64,000 nt of DNA, taken from NCBI GenBank assembly GCA_035222895.1, contig JAVYIG010000166.1:310001-374000 (forward strand), written 5' to 3'. The position numbers were made by a program, and so were the translations under genes. The number at the start of each line of letters is the position of its first letter. The stretch's first letter is position 1. Shown here in pieces: positions 24,901 through 36,939 of this stretch. The notes beneath the pieces are model-generated. The model worked only from the letters and a program-made list of their open reading frames with translations. It had not been told where the DNA came from and searched no databases. This DNA is from Strongylocentrotus droebachiensis. Lineage: Eukaryota; Echinodermata; Echinoidea; Camarodonta; Strongylocentrotidae.

Positions 24901-27900
24901 TCAGAAAACTTGAAATATTACTCAAAGAGTCGCATAGGTAGCTACATGGCGGAAATAGTATCTCTCTGATAGATTATGAATGGTAATGTAACAACATTGT
25001 GCAATATGCTCCATTTGTCTACACTCGTCTTATTTCTGCTCTGGAAAAGTTATTTAGTTAGTACTAGCTGTCTAACCAAGTACAAAAAGTCCTTATAATT
25101 GAGCTACCATTAGCATCTTTATATCTAATGCAAGCCGTGAACATGGAGGACCAAGGCAGTTAAGAAGGCAACTACAGGTGCAGTGGCCATATGGATAAGA
25201 AAATACATGTACCAGTAACGAAAACTCGGCTTGATTCAGAAAGTAAATATATCAATATAAAAAGAAAATACATATAAGCAGCAAAGAAAATCAACGATTT
25301 CGTAGTACTTTGCAATTAGCGAGATTAGATGAAACAATGATTTATAGCACCTTACCTCTTTTCAATGGTAGTTGGAATCCACCTAGCTTCAAAAGGCCAT
25401 CAAGAGCACCTGCGGATAATTGATGGGTGACAGATAGGGAAACTGACCAAATCGAATGCAATGGCTAACAATCTTGTTACGTCTGTTCGAGGATGACCAA
25501 TTCTCTACTCCAATTATCTTCCCTTTTCTGGCACTTCTGGACAGAGCGATCTGTCTCTGTCTCGAAAGACAAACCTTATAACGACGAAGACTACGTGATT
25601 AAGTAAACGTCTTCTTCGAGAAAGAAGTCTGGAAAGTAAAAGCGGGTGCGATTAGGTTGAGTGAGCGGTTTGACATGTGAAGACTCACTCAAAGTTGGCT
25701 AATTACATTTTAGTTACTCTAAATCCTCAGGAAAATTGCGAAGGCAAAGACGGGCAGAAACAACGACAAGTATAAGACGAATGCTTGCGTGTTCTCCTCA
25801 TGAATTGCTATTACATGTATCGCGTCGTCATTCAGAAGAAAAAATAACAAATATGAATACTCCTCGCCCTTCTGCAAACAAGCACAACTGAGCACGTATG
25901 AATTCTGAAGGACGTACCGAACCAACATGAGAAGCAAATAAGAGTTAGATTAGCGATATGTTTACCAAGTACATCATCATTGATTGCAACCTCTTCCGAT
26001 TGTATATGATATCAATCCTTTGCGAATGATCCTTATTACGAGTTCGGTAAGGTTAGATGTGCAGTTCGTCTAACGTAGCGGTGTGCGAATGAACTAATAC
26101 CGCTGTCGGCGCGCTTAGGCCGATTTCTATTCCGATTTTGGAGTTTTCGGGCTGACGCGTGATTGGTTAACAAGGCCGAGTGATAGTCTTGAAAATACGA
26201 ACCCCATCGTGTGGTGTTCTCCACAATAAAAAGCCTCACATAAAGGATTCGTTCCTAAATTCTGGTATTTGTATTTAACAAAAATGTGTCACCCAGGTAA
26301 ACGTTAGACTGTTGTGATTAAAACTTGGTACTGATATGACTCCCTGAAAATCATTTCTTTTAAGGGTGTTTTTTTAATTCACAAAGGGCCACCAAGTTTT
26401 GAATGTATCAAAATAAAATGTTAAAAATCCTATCTTAGATTATAAGTGTTTTTCCCCACTGATCATCTTCATGCAGTGTTGTATGACGTTATATTTCACA
26501 ATCTAAATGCAAATGTCCCAATGACTTGGATACCACATCACTGATATATTAACCTGTTTCTCTGTAAGGATAAGTACATACATACTCATAATCCTATCTC
26601 ACAGTAATCAATGCATTCCATATTTAATAGTAAGGGGTTAGACAACAATTGAGGTGCTTGTATTTTCCTAAATTTGAGATGACGCTCATAATACTAACAA
26701 TAATTGTTTTTATATTATTTTGAGCAGACTGACAGGAAGTATAATGTTTTCCATTCACGTTGAATTACATTTTCAATCACTGATTTCCCATAAATCTTCA
26801 TTTTCAAGGAATAAAATTAAAGGTTACCTTGAGGGTAAATCGTTATACCATAAAATGGCGTGAATAAACAGTGAATTCAAATAAAAGTGTCTGATTGTAA
26901 ACTAGTTCTGACAGCGCATAGTGGACGTGTTTTATTGCGGATGTAACTGTCATTATTTTGTATTACCTAGGGATACTGGTTTCTATCAAAATTTTTTTTT
27001 TGCAAAACTGCATTTCAATTTATCTTGACATTTGTCCTTCTTTATTTCATCAGAGTTATTTTTCATACCCCTGTCTATAGTGTATCTCTCTTGTCTTTTC
27101 AGCGCACGATAGTGAAGAAAAAACAAAAGATTGCAAAATCATTTTTCACGCATTATGTTTTAAATGTCAAAGAGATCCGATGTCGGCGTTTATCATGCCT
27201 TCTTTGTTTATATATAAAGGTTTTTCATTACGGATGTTCTACGTAGTATATTCATATCTCAGTTGACATGTTTATGTTGATACCACACCGTGGCGTTCTC
27301 ATGAAGGACGAATCTTTTAGTGAGATACATTCAGAAAAGGTTGTTTCTACTGGAATGTATTTATAAATATCTTTCCAAAACTATTTACTACGAGAGTAAA
27401 ATTTGAAATCGTAGTAAGTGGTTTTGAACTATGTAGAAAGTAACGAGCTTTTGCGCTCCTCCCATCATATATCCTATTACTTTGTGCTCCTTCGTTTGTT
27501 TGTATCGCCTTATCGGATTTCAGTTTCGAGCCATCATAAGTGGAAGCATATGACATTGTTTTTAAACTAAAATGTCTTTCGTAATTTAAATCACGATCTT
27601 ACCATAAACTATATATTGTACACTGTCCCATGGTTTTGTTAGAATTTCACATTTTACAGTATTACATTAAAAAAAGAGTATTTTACTAATTCCTATCAAA
27701 CGATCTTGAATGTGGGTATTCTGAAAGACGCGTTTGATGCAACAATTTACTTAAGCAATTGCGATCAACTTTAAGCTCCCTTGGATTAGTTGGACACGAG
27801 TTTCTGCTGAATGGAGTAACACCCTCGTGCCGATTTAGCCTGAACTCACAAGACGGGTTCAAGAATGAAGCCAATGACAAACATGTATTCAAGTCTTCTG

Positions 27901-28872
27901 TTTATATTTTAATTTTTCCATTGCGCCCAATTATCAATTTTTGTGTGCAGCAGGTATGCAGTATGGGGTAGGGGGGAGGGGGGGGGGGGCGGGGTGGGGT
28001 GCAAAATCCTTTACCCCAAATCCTTGATTACACACACATTAAAGGGACATACATAATTATGTAGTAAATGAATGCAAGAACATGCAGATCCATTCACATA
28101 TGGACTTTGGCCCACCAAATTCAAGATGGGCACAATATGGTGAAAACTATTTTGTGGGGCAATCACAACACAAAGAATGTACACGTACATGTACGCCATG
28201 AACCCTAAACCATGTCAGCTATACTCTCTGTATAACTGACGCAGTGCAAGAACCTCCATCCACGCCCCCGTATTATTCTCCTCGAAGCGCTCCTGGCAGA
28301 GGGAAAATAGCAAGAACTGCCGACCCTCTTTCTGCTTTTCCTCAAGCCAGCTTAGAGAGACAACTTGACCTCTAAAGTGGGGTTAACCCTTAAAAGGGTC
28401 ACGAGAAAAGGGTCACGAAAACTCTGGGGAAGGTTAGGTTGCTGATGAATATACACTAGACTTTAAGGCATGTTAGTCAAAATGTGGCAGGTAAGGTTTT
28501 ACAAAAAGACTAACTGCACGGTCTCTTTTCTATTGAGAGAGAGCATATACTAGCAAGAAAACTGATTGTTTCTGACATATCCAAGTAATTTATTCTGAGC
28601 AGGGATTGATCAAGATTTCTATCTTTAAAAAAAAAATGGCAATAAATATTTAAACAGAGGAGGGGGGGGGGGGGGGGAGTAGTCAAGAAAATAAATTAAT
28701 ATATGAAATGCAGTACACATAGGATTTATTTATTTGTACGTGCTTTTTAAGGTCAATTATTTGAAAGGAAGGGCGCCAAAACAAAATTAGTTGAGACACT
28801 TTGTCTATCTTATACGTTTGTATTCTTTAGGAATGTACCTTTAGGTTTAAATATAAAGGTCCTTTGACTTTG
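24901..28872. other. 4-kb anonymous region
   Basis: The longest frames are about 73 codons and carry no motif. G-runs lie at 27971-27990 and 28662-28677. A patch around 26040-26230 is richer in CpG and contains ATTGGTTAA and AATAAAAAGCC. It could be a promoter or first-exon neighbourhood, but nothing fixes a transcript. Confidence 0.35.
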
Positions 28873-28874
28873 GA

Positions 28875-28907
<33 letters not shown>
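28873..28907. repeat. (GA)n microsatellite
   Basis: About 35 bp of nearly perfect GA. Confidence 0.9.
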
Positions 28908-28909
<2 letters not shown>

Positions 28910-29074
28910 AGAAGGCTCATTAGCCTGATTAATATGACAAGCCGAAATAGGTTGTGTATCAAGCAAAGACTGGAGTTGAATGACATATGACCCTAAGGAG
29001 AAAGTAAGCCTATTTAATATCAATGCAACTTGTCATGTGTCTACATCACGTTTTACTTTGGTCGGGTAGCATGA

Positions 29075-29113
29075 CCCCCCCCCCCCACCTCGTGTTGTGT
29101 AGATACGCCACTG
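29075..29113 (-). mobile_element. hAT-like MITE end
   Basis: A 12-C run followed by CCTCGTGTTG and ending GATACGCCACTG. The complement CAGTGGCGTATC matches the type of end seen at 17836 and 18525. Only one end is visible. Confidence 0.45.
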
Positions 29114-29314
29114 CTGCTTCGCCGGGCCTTCTCACGTGCGAAATATAAATGGTAGGGCTTATATTGGATTCACAAAAGAAGTTGAGCTAATTCCGAAGTT
29201 TAATACTGATAATGATAAAAGGCATTTATATATTATATATATCATAGGCATTTATATAATTGTCTTTCTAGACAGTTCTATTCCGTGGCGTACAAATTAA
29301 TGATTACACCGGCT

Positions 29315-29510
29315 TTAGTATACCTGCCATTACAGCGCTCTAGCATTTCAAGGAATCAATTCCTGCCAGTTACTCATCTAATACCTCACCTGGGTCGAGT
29401 ATGGCAAATGTAGATGAATGCCCTGTCAAAGGAAATTAGTGCCGTGTCGGGGATCGAACCACGACCTTCGAATTTCAAGTTAAATGCTTTAACCACTCGA
29501 CTATGTCTGC
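29315..29510 (-). mobile_element. tRNA-Ser-like SINE
   Basis: The minus strand from 29510 reads AGTCGAGTGGTTAAAGC (A-box side). An anticodon-arm-like ACTTGAAAT follows, then GGTTCGATCCCCGACAC (B-box). The body continues with TTGACAGGGCATTCATC and ACCCAGGTGAGGTATTAG. The ACTTGAAAT loop resembles tRNA-Ser(UGA). The copy at 2880 has the same head and body, so this is a SINE family. Confidence 0.75.
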
Positions 29511-30003
29511 TGTGTTATAGGCGATGTCAAAAGGATGGTTTCGATTATCTTTATTGTTCTTCTCTTAGGGCTTAAAGAGTTCGATACCAAGCGAGGTAAA
29601 TTGGTAGACATATCGCATGATAAATAGGGATCAAGTTTCGAATCCCAATAAAAAACATCTCTGCTCACTCAGAAACTGAAATAAATTTTAAGTGGGACCT
29701 CATGACATGTTTTTATTTGTAGATAAAAATGAGGAAACAAAATTGTCTTTGGACTATATTATCTTTCATATTTCAAGTATTTGTACTATGAGTTATTAGT
29801 ATGCTCCCCTTTCTTTACAAATGTGTAAATTTAAATAAAGATTCACTCTACATTTTGATAAGTAAGAAAATGAGGAAGGGAAAGTGAATGATAGTGTGCC
29901 TATTTCATCTTAATATAAACGACCATCCTTCGAAAGGGGAGGGGTGGTAATCTTAATGCGCATACCGAGTAGCCCCCTTCGATGGGAATGGATGCATCTC
30001 TTT
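29511..30003. other. Anonymous DNA
   Basis: No recognised feature. Confidence 0.35.
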
Positions 30004-30007
30004 TTAA

Positions 30008-30223
30008 AGGGGGTGTAGCAGGGCTAATACTGGTTAACGCCATCTACGACTTCTTTTGGACAACTGCACGTAAACGAATGGACTTGATTAACGGTCAGCT
30101 CGCGCTAGCGTTCGCGGAACAGACCAAAGTTCTCCTCACGCTTCGGTTTCGCGTATGTTATACCCGATTGGCCCCGAGTCAGGCAACGGGAAAAACACGT
30201 AGTCTCATCATGCTACACCCCCT
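30008..30223 (+). mobile_element. MITE family E, copy 2 (TTAA class)
   Basis: A 216-bp element with ends AGGGGGTGTAGCA and TGCTACACCCCCT, between TTAA at 30004-30007 and 30224-30227. It matches 3036-3286 in reverse, including GGTCAGCTCGCGCTAGCGTT and TATACCCGATTGGCCCCG. It is shorter by about 35 bp. An 81-codon frame across it has no known domain. Confidence 0.85.
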
Positions 30224-30227
30224 TTAA

Positions 30228-31399
30228 GATCTTTAAAAGCACCCCATTTCACTCTTTAAAAAAAAAAAAAGATAAACTGGGAGCGAAGTGATGAATTATT
30301 TACTCCAGATGCAGATAATAACATTTCCATCCAAAAAGGGGTATAGGGTAAATATTCTACCGCATACGTGATATCCTTTCAATAATGTTTACGTTTCGTG
30401 AAATATCTATACCCACGGCGTGCAAACTCAGTTTTTACTGAAAATATATAGACTCATTATAGCACACTATTCAGGAAACTGTTTGAGCCATAATGAATGA
30501 CGTAATGTTTTTGTAACATTTTAGCAGCCACATACAAACGGGAGCTGATCGAGGCGTAATTGTGTTTGCCGCGTCATAATATGTCATCCTTAGCTGGTAA
30601 GATAAACGAAACATAATACCAATTGTCACCTGATACCATTCAAACGCAGATTTCTATACGCCATTTTCATCTGCAAGGCAGCTTCAGCTGATAACAGTTT
30701 CAGAAAGGAAAAAACGAGCACCGTATTCTCCAGGTCCTCTCAATGATGTAACTTCAGTTTATGCGTAACCTTTATATATTTCCAATATGAATCAAATAAA
30801 GTCTTTTCCCCCTGTTGATGGTAGGCAGTCAGAGTTTTTTCTCCCGCTATTATTACGATATGGTATTATGTTACTCGAAAATCAAAGAGAAGGTTGAATT
30901 CTTGGAAATTAAAAAAAAATTGCTTTCTGAAAAGGATGACTTTTCAAATATGTGAAATACAACAAAACGAAGAAAATGCAATCAATTATCAAAATTCATT
31001 GCATTTTCCCCAGGTCCCCATCAGGAAAAATTCATCTGTAGGTCCATGCATTATGGTTCAAGGCATGCCCACATAGAGGATTTGTTAATTGTTTGAATTT
31101 CCAGGGATGCTGCAGCACCCCCAGCACCCCCGCTTCCCAGGGCCATGATGACTTAAGGACGTAGGTCCCCTAGTTGATTACCATAGTAGCATACACATGC
31201 TTTAGCAGTCTCGCAAAACAAACACTCGCAAATTATTATTCAATACAATCTTAGAATGTATACTATTATTTAGATCTATTAGGAATAAATGATTGTCAAA
31301 ATCATTCCAATTGGGGTAAAAATAATTATTTCACCTTTATGACCAACAGTGTATGTTAAGTAACAACCAAACTTGCGGACCAGAACTCACACTCCACTG
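30228..31399. other. Anonymous DNA
   Basis: No recognised gene or repeat. Short A-runs only. Confidence 0.35.
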
Positions 31400-31572
31400 T
31401 GGTCGCAAATACAAATTTCTGTGAATAGTGCATTTGACCTTTAGCAAGACTGGCCCAATATGTTACTATTTTGATGGTTCCAAAACCTCACAGTATACTG
31501 TACACCAATCAATTGCCAATACTTAGCTGCTTCACAATGCAATCGCATGACCAGAAATCAAGTTAGCTTTAA
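31400..31572 (+). mobile_element. MITE B-like fragment abutting MITE A
   Basis: Likeness to MITE B: GAATAGTGCATTTGACC, AGCAAGACTGGCCCAATATG and CAATGCAATCGCATGACCAG. It ends ...AGCTTTAA, where MITE A starts, so MITE A probably landed in the terminal TTAA of this older copy. Confidence 0.55.
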
Positions 31573-32107
31573 AGGTACTATGCCCCTTTTGCAGCCAACC
31601 TCAAATTCTGTAGAACTTTGCAGGAATTATGAATATGTCATATATGCCCTATCTGTGAAATTTAAACGTTAGCAGTGTCCTCATATTCAAATTATGCAAG
31701 GAAACCCGTTTACTTGCTAGACTTTACTGTCAGACACTATTGAGTGACTGCATGACTGGCTTTTTTCTTCTTTGGTAATAACATACATGAAAAGAGTTGT
31801 AAAGGGTACATGAGCATTCGTCTACATCAATAACCCACTTCTTGTGATGGCCAAGATTAAACTGATTGAATCTTTGCGCAGCATAAAACATATGACCATT
31901 CGGTACAGTTGTCTGAAAATCAAGACTATTACTTTTGGGCTCTATAGCCCTAAAGTCGATTTGACAACTAATAGTCGTTATTTTCCCACTTGAAGACATT
32001 TTCAAGCCCCACCTTTTTTAGGGAAGTTCTAAATTAGTATTATCTTTCAAATGCAGTTGAAATTTAACTTTTTCATTTTTTTGGCCTGCAAATGGGACAT
32101 AGTACCT
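31573..32107 (+). mobile_element. MITE family A, copy 1 (TTAA class)
   Basis: A 535-bp element with ends AGGTACTATGCCCC and GGGACATAGTACCT, between TTAA at 31569-31572 and 32108-32111. It aligns over its full length, in the same orientation, with 52354-52883. A 91-codon minus-strand frame is shared with the other copy. The differences between copies change amino acids freely, so I do not call it a gene. Confidence 0.88.
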
Positions 32108-32111
32108 TTAA

Positions 32112-32488
32112 GCATATATTTTGTCACTTTAGTCTTAACTTATTTTAAGCTGACGGCAATGTCAATTTTTCTCTTTATTGAATGTGATATCAACATTGAC
32201 ATCCGGGTTACACATCCTAAAAAAAGCGACCGGATGCCGACAAATCTTAGCCATTCCGGTACGGTATTGTATTACATGTACGTCACAGCGTTGTTACACA
32301 AAACCGTCATAACTCATAAGTACAAGTTCAACGACATCCCATTTAAAAGCGTCTTCAGTGAGATGTCGGCAAACTTGTACTTATGACGTCTTCGTGAAGT
32401 ACTGCTCAGGATTCATTCCAGTCGGTGTGACTGAAGCGTAGGTCTAAAGATCATGATCTGGAACTTTACCGAGAGCGGGCAAGTCTGA
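32112..32488. other. Spacer with imperfect hairpin
   Basis: CATAAGTACAAGTT...GACATC (32315-32338) pairs with GATGTC...AACTTGTACTTATG (32362-32385). No gene recognised. Confidence 0.45.
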
Positions 32489-32492
32489 TTAA

Positions 32493-32997
32493 AGTGATTC
32501 GGTAACATTGTTGAAGGTTGATGACAAAATTGCTTAAGTTTTGTATAAAATGTTACCCACTATATTCCTTCTACTGTACTAGCCCTCTGACATGCAAAAA
32601 GATATTTATGGTTTTCTTTGAAGGAGTCGATGTATGACATCCTCTAACAGTGATTAACAGTAAATTCTCCCAACCATTTCTGAATTTTCCCAACCGTTTT
32701 TCCATGATAAAAACACATAAAACAAGCTATACAAAATTTAACACTTAAATGTCTGGAATGGAATGTAGAGCCATTTTATTGCTTTGTGACGATTTCCATT
32801 TTACCTAAAATGTAATTAAATTGTAATAATATAGTTGGGAGAATTAAGGAATGGATCAGATCAGTTTTCCCAATTTGTACCATGAATAATGGTCCGTTTT
32901 CACTCTAATTTTCAGATTATCTTTAACTGTACATCTAGAATTGAAGTCACTACCTTAGCACCACTATCTCTCATCTGAACAATGTTACCAAGTTCCT
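32493..32997 (+). mobile_element. MITE family C, copy 1 (TTAA class)
   Basis: A 505-bp element with ends AGTGATTCGGTAACATTGTT and AACAATGTTACCAAGTTCCT, between TTAA at 32489-32492 and 32998-33001. It matches 51399-51926 in reverse over its full length, sharing TTCTCCCAACCATTT, TCCATTTTACCTAAAATG-type blocks and GGTCCGTTTTCACTC. There is no coding content. Confidence 0.88.
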
Positions 32998-33172
32998 TTA
33001 ACCATGTTAAAACTAGAGCGATTGTGTTCAGGAATAGGACACTTGGGCAGCATAACAAGAGAATGGCAACACCTAAAGTTACCAAGTTCCTTTAAACATG
33101 TTAAAACTAGAGCAATTGTGTTTAGGAATAGGACACTTGTGCAGCATAACAAGAGAATGGCAACACCTAAAG
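32985..33172 (+). repeat. 94-bp tandem duplication at the end of MITE C
   Basis: TTACCAAGTTCCTTTAA...GGCAACACCTAAAG occurs twice (32985-33078, 33079-33172) with about five differences. Each unit carries the last 13 bp of MITE C plus flanking DNA, so the duplication happened after MITE C inserted. It produces overlapping open frames of about 81 codons on both strands that are not genes. Confidence 0.85.
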
Positions 33173-33296
33173 GAGTAGTACAGCGGATAAGCTCCCAATA
33201 TAATGAAAATTGTGCACTTTTTGACAAAAGCATGAAACTTCTAGCATAGTTAGTTTAGACCATAAGATTTATTTTCAGATGTGGAGGGAAGTCAGA

Positions 33297-34734
33297 TTTG
33301 ACCTCTGATGACCCTGAGAGGTCAAATCCAAAATGGCCGCCAGTCCGTATGGTCTAATGTACAAACACGCTTAACTTTTGAACCAAATAGTCCAGAAAAA
33401 CGTTTAAGGTGTCATTTCCAACTAACTTGGGGATGCCAATTCATTTGGTAATACTTTTGAGATCGCCTGAACTCAGGGTTTTGCATTTAGGTCAAGGTCA
33501 AGGTCAAAATTGACTTAAAATAGCAAGTTTTGAATGGTTACAAATGAGATTTGTCATTTGTTCTCAAATTTCTTTAGGAATGGTTCCCCTGCATAGTCCT
33601 CCACCTTAATCCTTTTCAGGTAGTTTATTTCACATTTTGTTTTGACCTCTGATGACCCTGAAAGGTCAAATCCAAAATGGCCGCCAGTCCGCATGGTCTA
33701 ATGTACAAACGCGGTAACTTTTGAACCAAATAGTCCAGAAAAATGTTTAAGGTGTCATTTCCAACTAAATTGGGGATGCCAATTCATTTGGTAATACTTT
33801 TGAGATCGCCAGAACTCAGGGTGTTGCATTTAGGTCAAGGTCAAGGTCGAAATTGACTAAAAAATAGCAAGTTTTGAATGGTTACAAAAAGTTTTCCCAT
33901 TTATTTGTCATTTGTTCTCCCCTGTGTTCTCAAATTTCTTTAGCAATGGTCCCCCTTCATATTCCCCCACCTTAATCCCTTTCAGTTAGTTTATTTAACA
34001 TTTTGATTTGACCTCTGATGACCCTGAGAGGTCAAATAATAAATGGCCGCCAGTCCGCATGGTCTAATGTACAAACACGCTTAACTTTTGAACCAAATAG
34101 TCCAGAAAAACGTTTAAGGTGTCATTTCCAACTAACTTGGGGATGCCAATTCATTTGGGAATACTTTTGAGATCGCAAGAACTCAGAGCTTAGCATTTAG
34201 GTCAAGGTCAAGGTCAACATTTACTAAAACAAAGCAAGTTTTGAATGGTTACAAAAAGTTTTCCCATTTATTTGTCATTTGTTCTCCCCTGTGGTCTCAA
34301 ATTTCTTTAGGAATGGTTCCCCTGCATAGTCCCCCACCTTAATCCATTTCAGTTAGTTTATTTCACATTTTGATTTGACCTCTGATGACCCTGAGAGGTC
34401 AAATAGAAAATGGCCGCCAGTCCGCCGCATGGTCTAATAATTGTACAAACATGCATAACTCTTGAACCAAATAGTCCAGAAAAACGTTTTAGGTGTCATT
34501 TCAAACTAACTTGGGGATGCCAATTCATTTGGGAATACTTTTGAGTACGCCAGAACTCAGGGCTTTGCATTAAGTCAAGGTCAAGGTCAAAATTGAAAAA
34601 AAAATAGCAAGTTTTGAATGGTTACATACAGTTTTTTCATTTATTTGTCCCCCTATATAATGTTCTCAAATTTCTGTAGGAGTGGTTCCCCTGCATAGTC
34701 TCCATCGTAATCCCTATCAGTTAGTTTATTTCAC
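33297..34734 (+). repeat. Left tandem array, four units
   Basis: Units start with TTTGACCTCTGATGACCCTG at 33297, 33641, 34007 and 34374 (periods 344, 366 and 367). Each unit contains AAATGGCCGCCAGTCCG, a TTGAACCAAATAGTCCAGAA block, CTAACTTGGGGATGCCAATT and a triple AGGTCA. The longer units carry an extra GTTTTCCCATTTATTTG segment. No open frame is kept across units. Confidence 0.9.
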
Positions 34735-35063
34735 TAATTATAGCACCAAACCATTTGTCTTGTAACTGACCATATGCATAGCATGGTCAGTGGGCAGCTA
34801 GGCAGTATACGGCAAAAACCTCAATTCAAGTCAGGAAAACTGCTCCTTTTCATTACTGCTCAATAATACTGGTAAGATGTTTTTTAAGTTACTTTGTGTT
34901 TTATTTGGGGCTAAGTAATTTAAAGGATCACTACAGAGTTTGAGGAACAGGCCATAAAGCAAAATAACGGTTCTGCTAACACTAGACAACATCATCATGA
35001 CCAGCAACCTGGAGTGCAGGCAGCATTCTTGAGGGATGGGAACTTCTGACAGTACTGAAAGAG

Positions 35064-36502
35064 ATGGGGAATCCATTTCTAGAACAAAGTCAAGACCTAC
35101 TAGTTATTGGCAGTGTACGACACCTGTCACACAAACACTTCATACGAACAAGTTGCCATTTTTCAGTCGGCAGCCGGCGAAGGTTATGTTAAAACAGTAG
35201 GCACAGCTTGCAGCACTTAAGAGGGACTGTGGTCTCTTTTTGAGGATGTACATTTCGTGTCAGACAAGGGATGGAGATATGGACAATTTCTTCTCTCATG
35301 AAAACCAGGCAGCCCCGCCAGCTTTGTTAACTGGAGGAAAATGCGGTTTGGAGTTAAAGCAGATCTATACTTCGCTGCCTGGAATCAAATCTGCTCGAAA
35401 ACAATAGTGCACCTGTGGCCCAAGCAATAATTATTGATGGTGAAGCTGCGGTTCAAATGCTCAATCCTGGAACATCAAGAACATTTCCAAGAGTATGGAG
35501 AAAGAGTGTTTGCCCCATACATCTTTGCTCAACTCGAGAAAAGCATCCGCATCGACCTTGGCTAGGGTGTATACTTACCTGCTAGCCTGAAAGCCTCAAT
35601 AAGGCAGGAAAGGGCACCAGGAAAAGGGTGGCTCTTTCTACTGTGCTGCCAGAAAGCTGGAAAGACTTCTTTCGAGTCAATGAGAACAAACCCGAATTGT
35701 TGGATTTCATGTCATGTCGTTCATCTTCCTCTACCACAGGGCAAGGAACTGTATAATATGCAACAGATGGAAGTGGAGTACTCTGCTCTCCTGCTGAGTC
35801 ACACTTGGCAGGCCTTGCCCCATGGGTGTAAAAGGGTAACCATACGTACTGGTGGTACTGATGCGGTTGAACTGGCTGTGGCTTCATTCAGCAAGACAGC
35901 TCCTGATGCTGTGGATCGCTTTTGGTGTCAGATCAAGCTTTCGGTACATAGCTTTTCACAAAATCATGATGGTTGTCACCATGAGTCCGACACAATGTAT
36001 GACTCTCCCAATCTTTCCTGCGTTCACCGGGTGTCAGACTGTTTCTGCATCCAGAGGAAAAACTTAGAAGTCTTTCCCAGAAGTGAATTATTCCTTCAGT
36101 GAACTCCTGTGCATGCCTAGGGAGGTCAGTGAAGGATCAATGTTACTGCCAGAGCGATTTGTGGTGCTGATACGACCGAACCAGTGAGAGCATGGTAGTG
36201 AATGATGCCAGGAAACAGCTCTTCGCACAGAAGTCTAGAAACCTGGAGAACTTTCCTCCAACCCAGACAGCACTCAAGCAGCACATCAAGCGCACTTGCT
36301 ACCAGGCCAATTGTTGGAACCAGATATTGGCCAAGAATCCAGAGATGCCAGAGCCATCTGACTTGGGCTGGACAAACGAAACAACTGGGTGGCAGCCTCT
36401 TTGGATCACTTTCCCGGAAGCATCACAATTGTGCCATGAATAATTCACTGTCGCTGCAAGAAAGGATGCACTGAACTGTGCTCTTGTTCTGGAGACTGTT
36501 AG
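35064..36502 (+). pseudogene. Frameshifted remnant of a dispersed invertebrate multi-copy protein gene
   Basis: Fragments in all three plus frames line up in one order. GNPFLEQSQDLL lies near 35070. VAQAIIIDGEAAVQML lies near 35420. EYGERVFAPYIFAQLEKSI starts at 35491. WKDFFRVNENKPELLDFM lies near 35660. LWIAFGV...FRYIAFHKI lies near 35910-35960. LPIFPAFTGCQTVSA lies near 36010-36050. QTALKQHIKRTCYQANCW lies near 36265-36320. A Cys-rich tail (HCRCKKGC, LCSCSGDC) ends at 36502. I recall this order from uncharacterised multi-copy proteins in cnidarian and echinoderm genomes. The 'DG...GCDTVS' layout recalls FEN/PIN-like nucleases, but that is inference. At least four frame changes and internal stops make it non-functional. 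Confidence 0.65.
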
Positions 36503-36608
36503 ATTTTGATCGTTACCATTAGGATAGTTCATAAGTTGTGGATAGTGCTAAATTCATGGGGGTAATGAACAGGTTTTAGGTCGTATTTGGAATAGCTTTT
36601 TTGGTCTT

Positions 36609-36872
36609 CTGGGCCCAATTTCTTAAAGCTGCTTACCGGTAATCAAATTTTCGTGCTATAACTGTAGCAGACAAATTTGGTTAGCAAGAAAACAAGGCGT
36701 CCACCTTGTGCGTTCACAATGGATTTGCATTGTTACAAAATTAATTTTCGTCCAGTAAGCAGCGTAAGGTTAATGCATTTTCGTGTGCTTACGGTTAGCA
36801 GTGCTATGAAGTAGAAACTCATACGTAAGCACAGAACCAGCCGATAAGCAGCTCTATAAAATATGGCCCTGG
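36609..36872. mobile_element. Nested MITE with GGGCC ends
   Basis: The left end GGGCCCAATTTCTTAAAGC, then TGCTTACCGG, pairs with the right end (inverted: GGGCCATATTTTATAGAGC, then TGCTTATCGG). The total is about 264 bp, with internal GCTTA/TAAGC motifs. It sits between the pseudogene and the right array, so it inserted into the larger element. No clear target duplication was seen. Confidence 0.7.
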
Positions 36873-36939
36873 ATAGTCAAAGTGGTGGTACACGGGTCTT
36901 TTTTTTTTTTTTTTTTAATAATGACCCCTTAAGTGTCAA

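Noticed and set aside
31730..32005. Minus-strand frame shared by both MITE A copies (also 52498-52827)
   Set aside because: It stays open in both copies, which first suggested a small gene. But about 13 of roughly 78 aligned residues differ for about 22 base changes, so most changes alter the protein. A short indel is also tolerated. This fits neutral drift over a short time.
32985..33249. Overlapping 81-82-codon frames on opposite strands
   Set aside because: They arise from the 94-bp tandem duplication and carry no motif.
33297..34734. CRISPR-like array (regular repeats)
   Set aside because: The repeat unit is about 350 bp with no short direct repeat/spacer structure, and the genome is eukaryotic in character.
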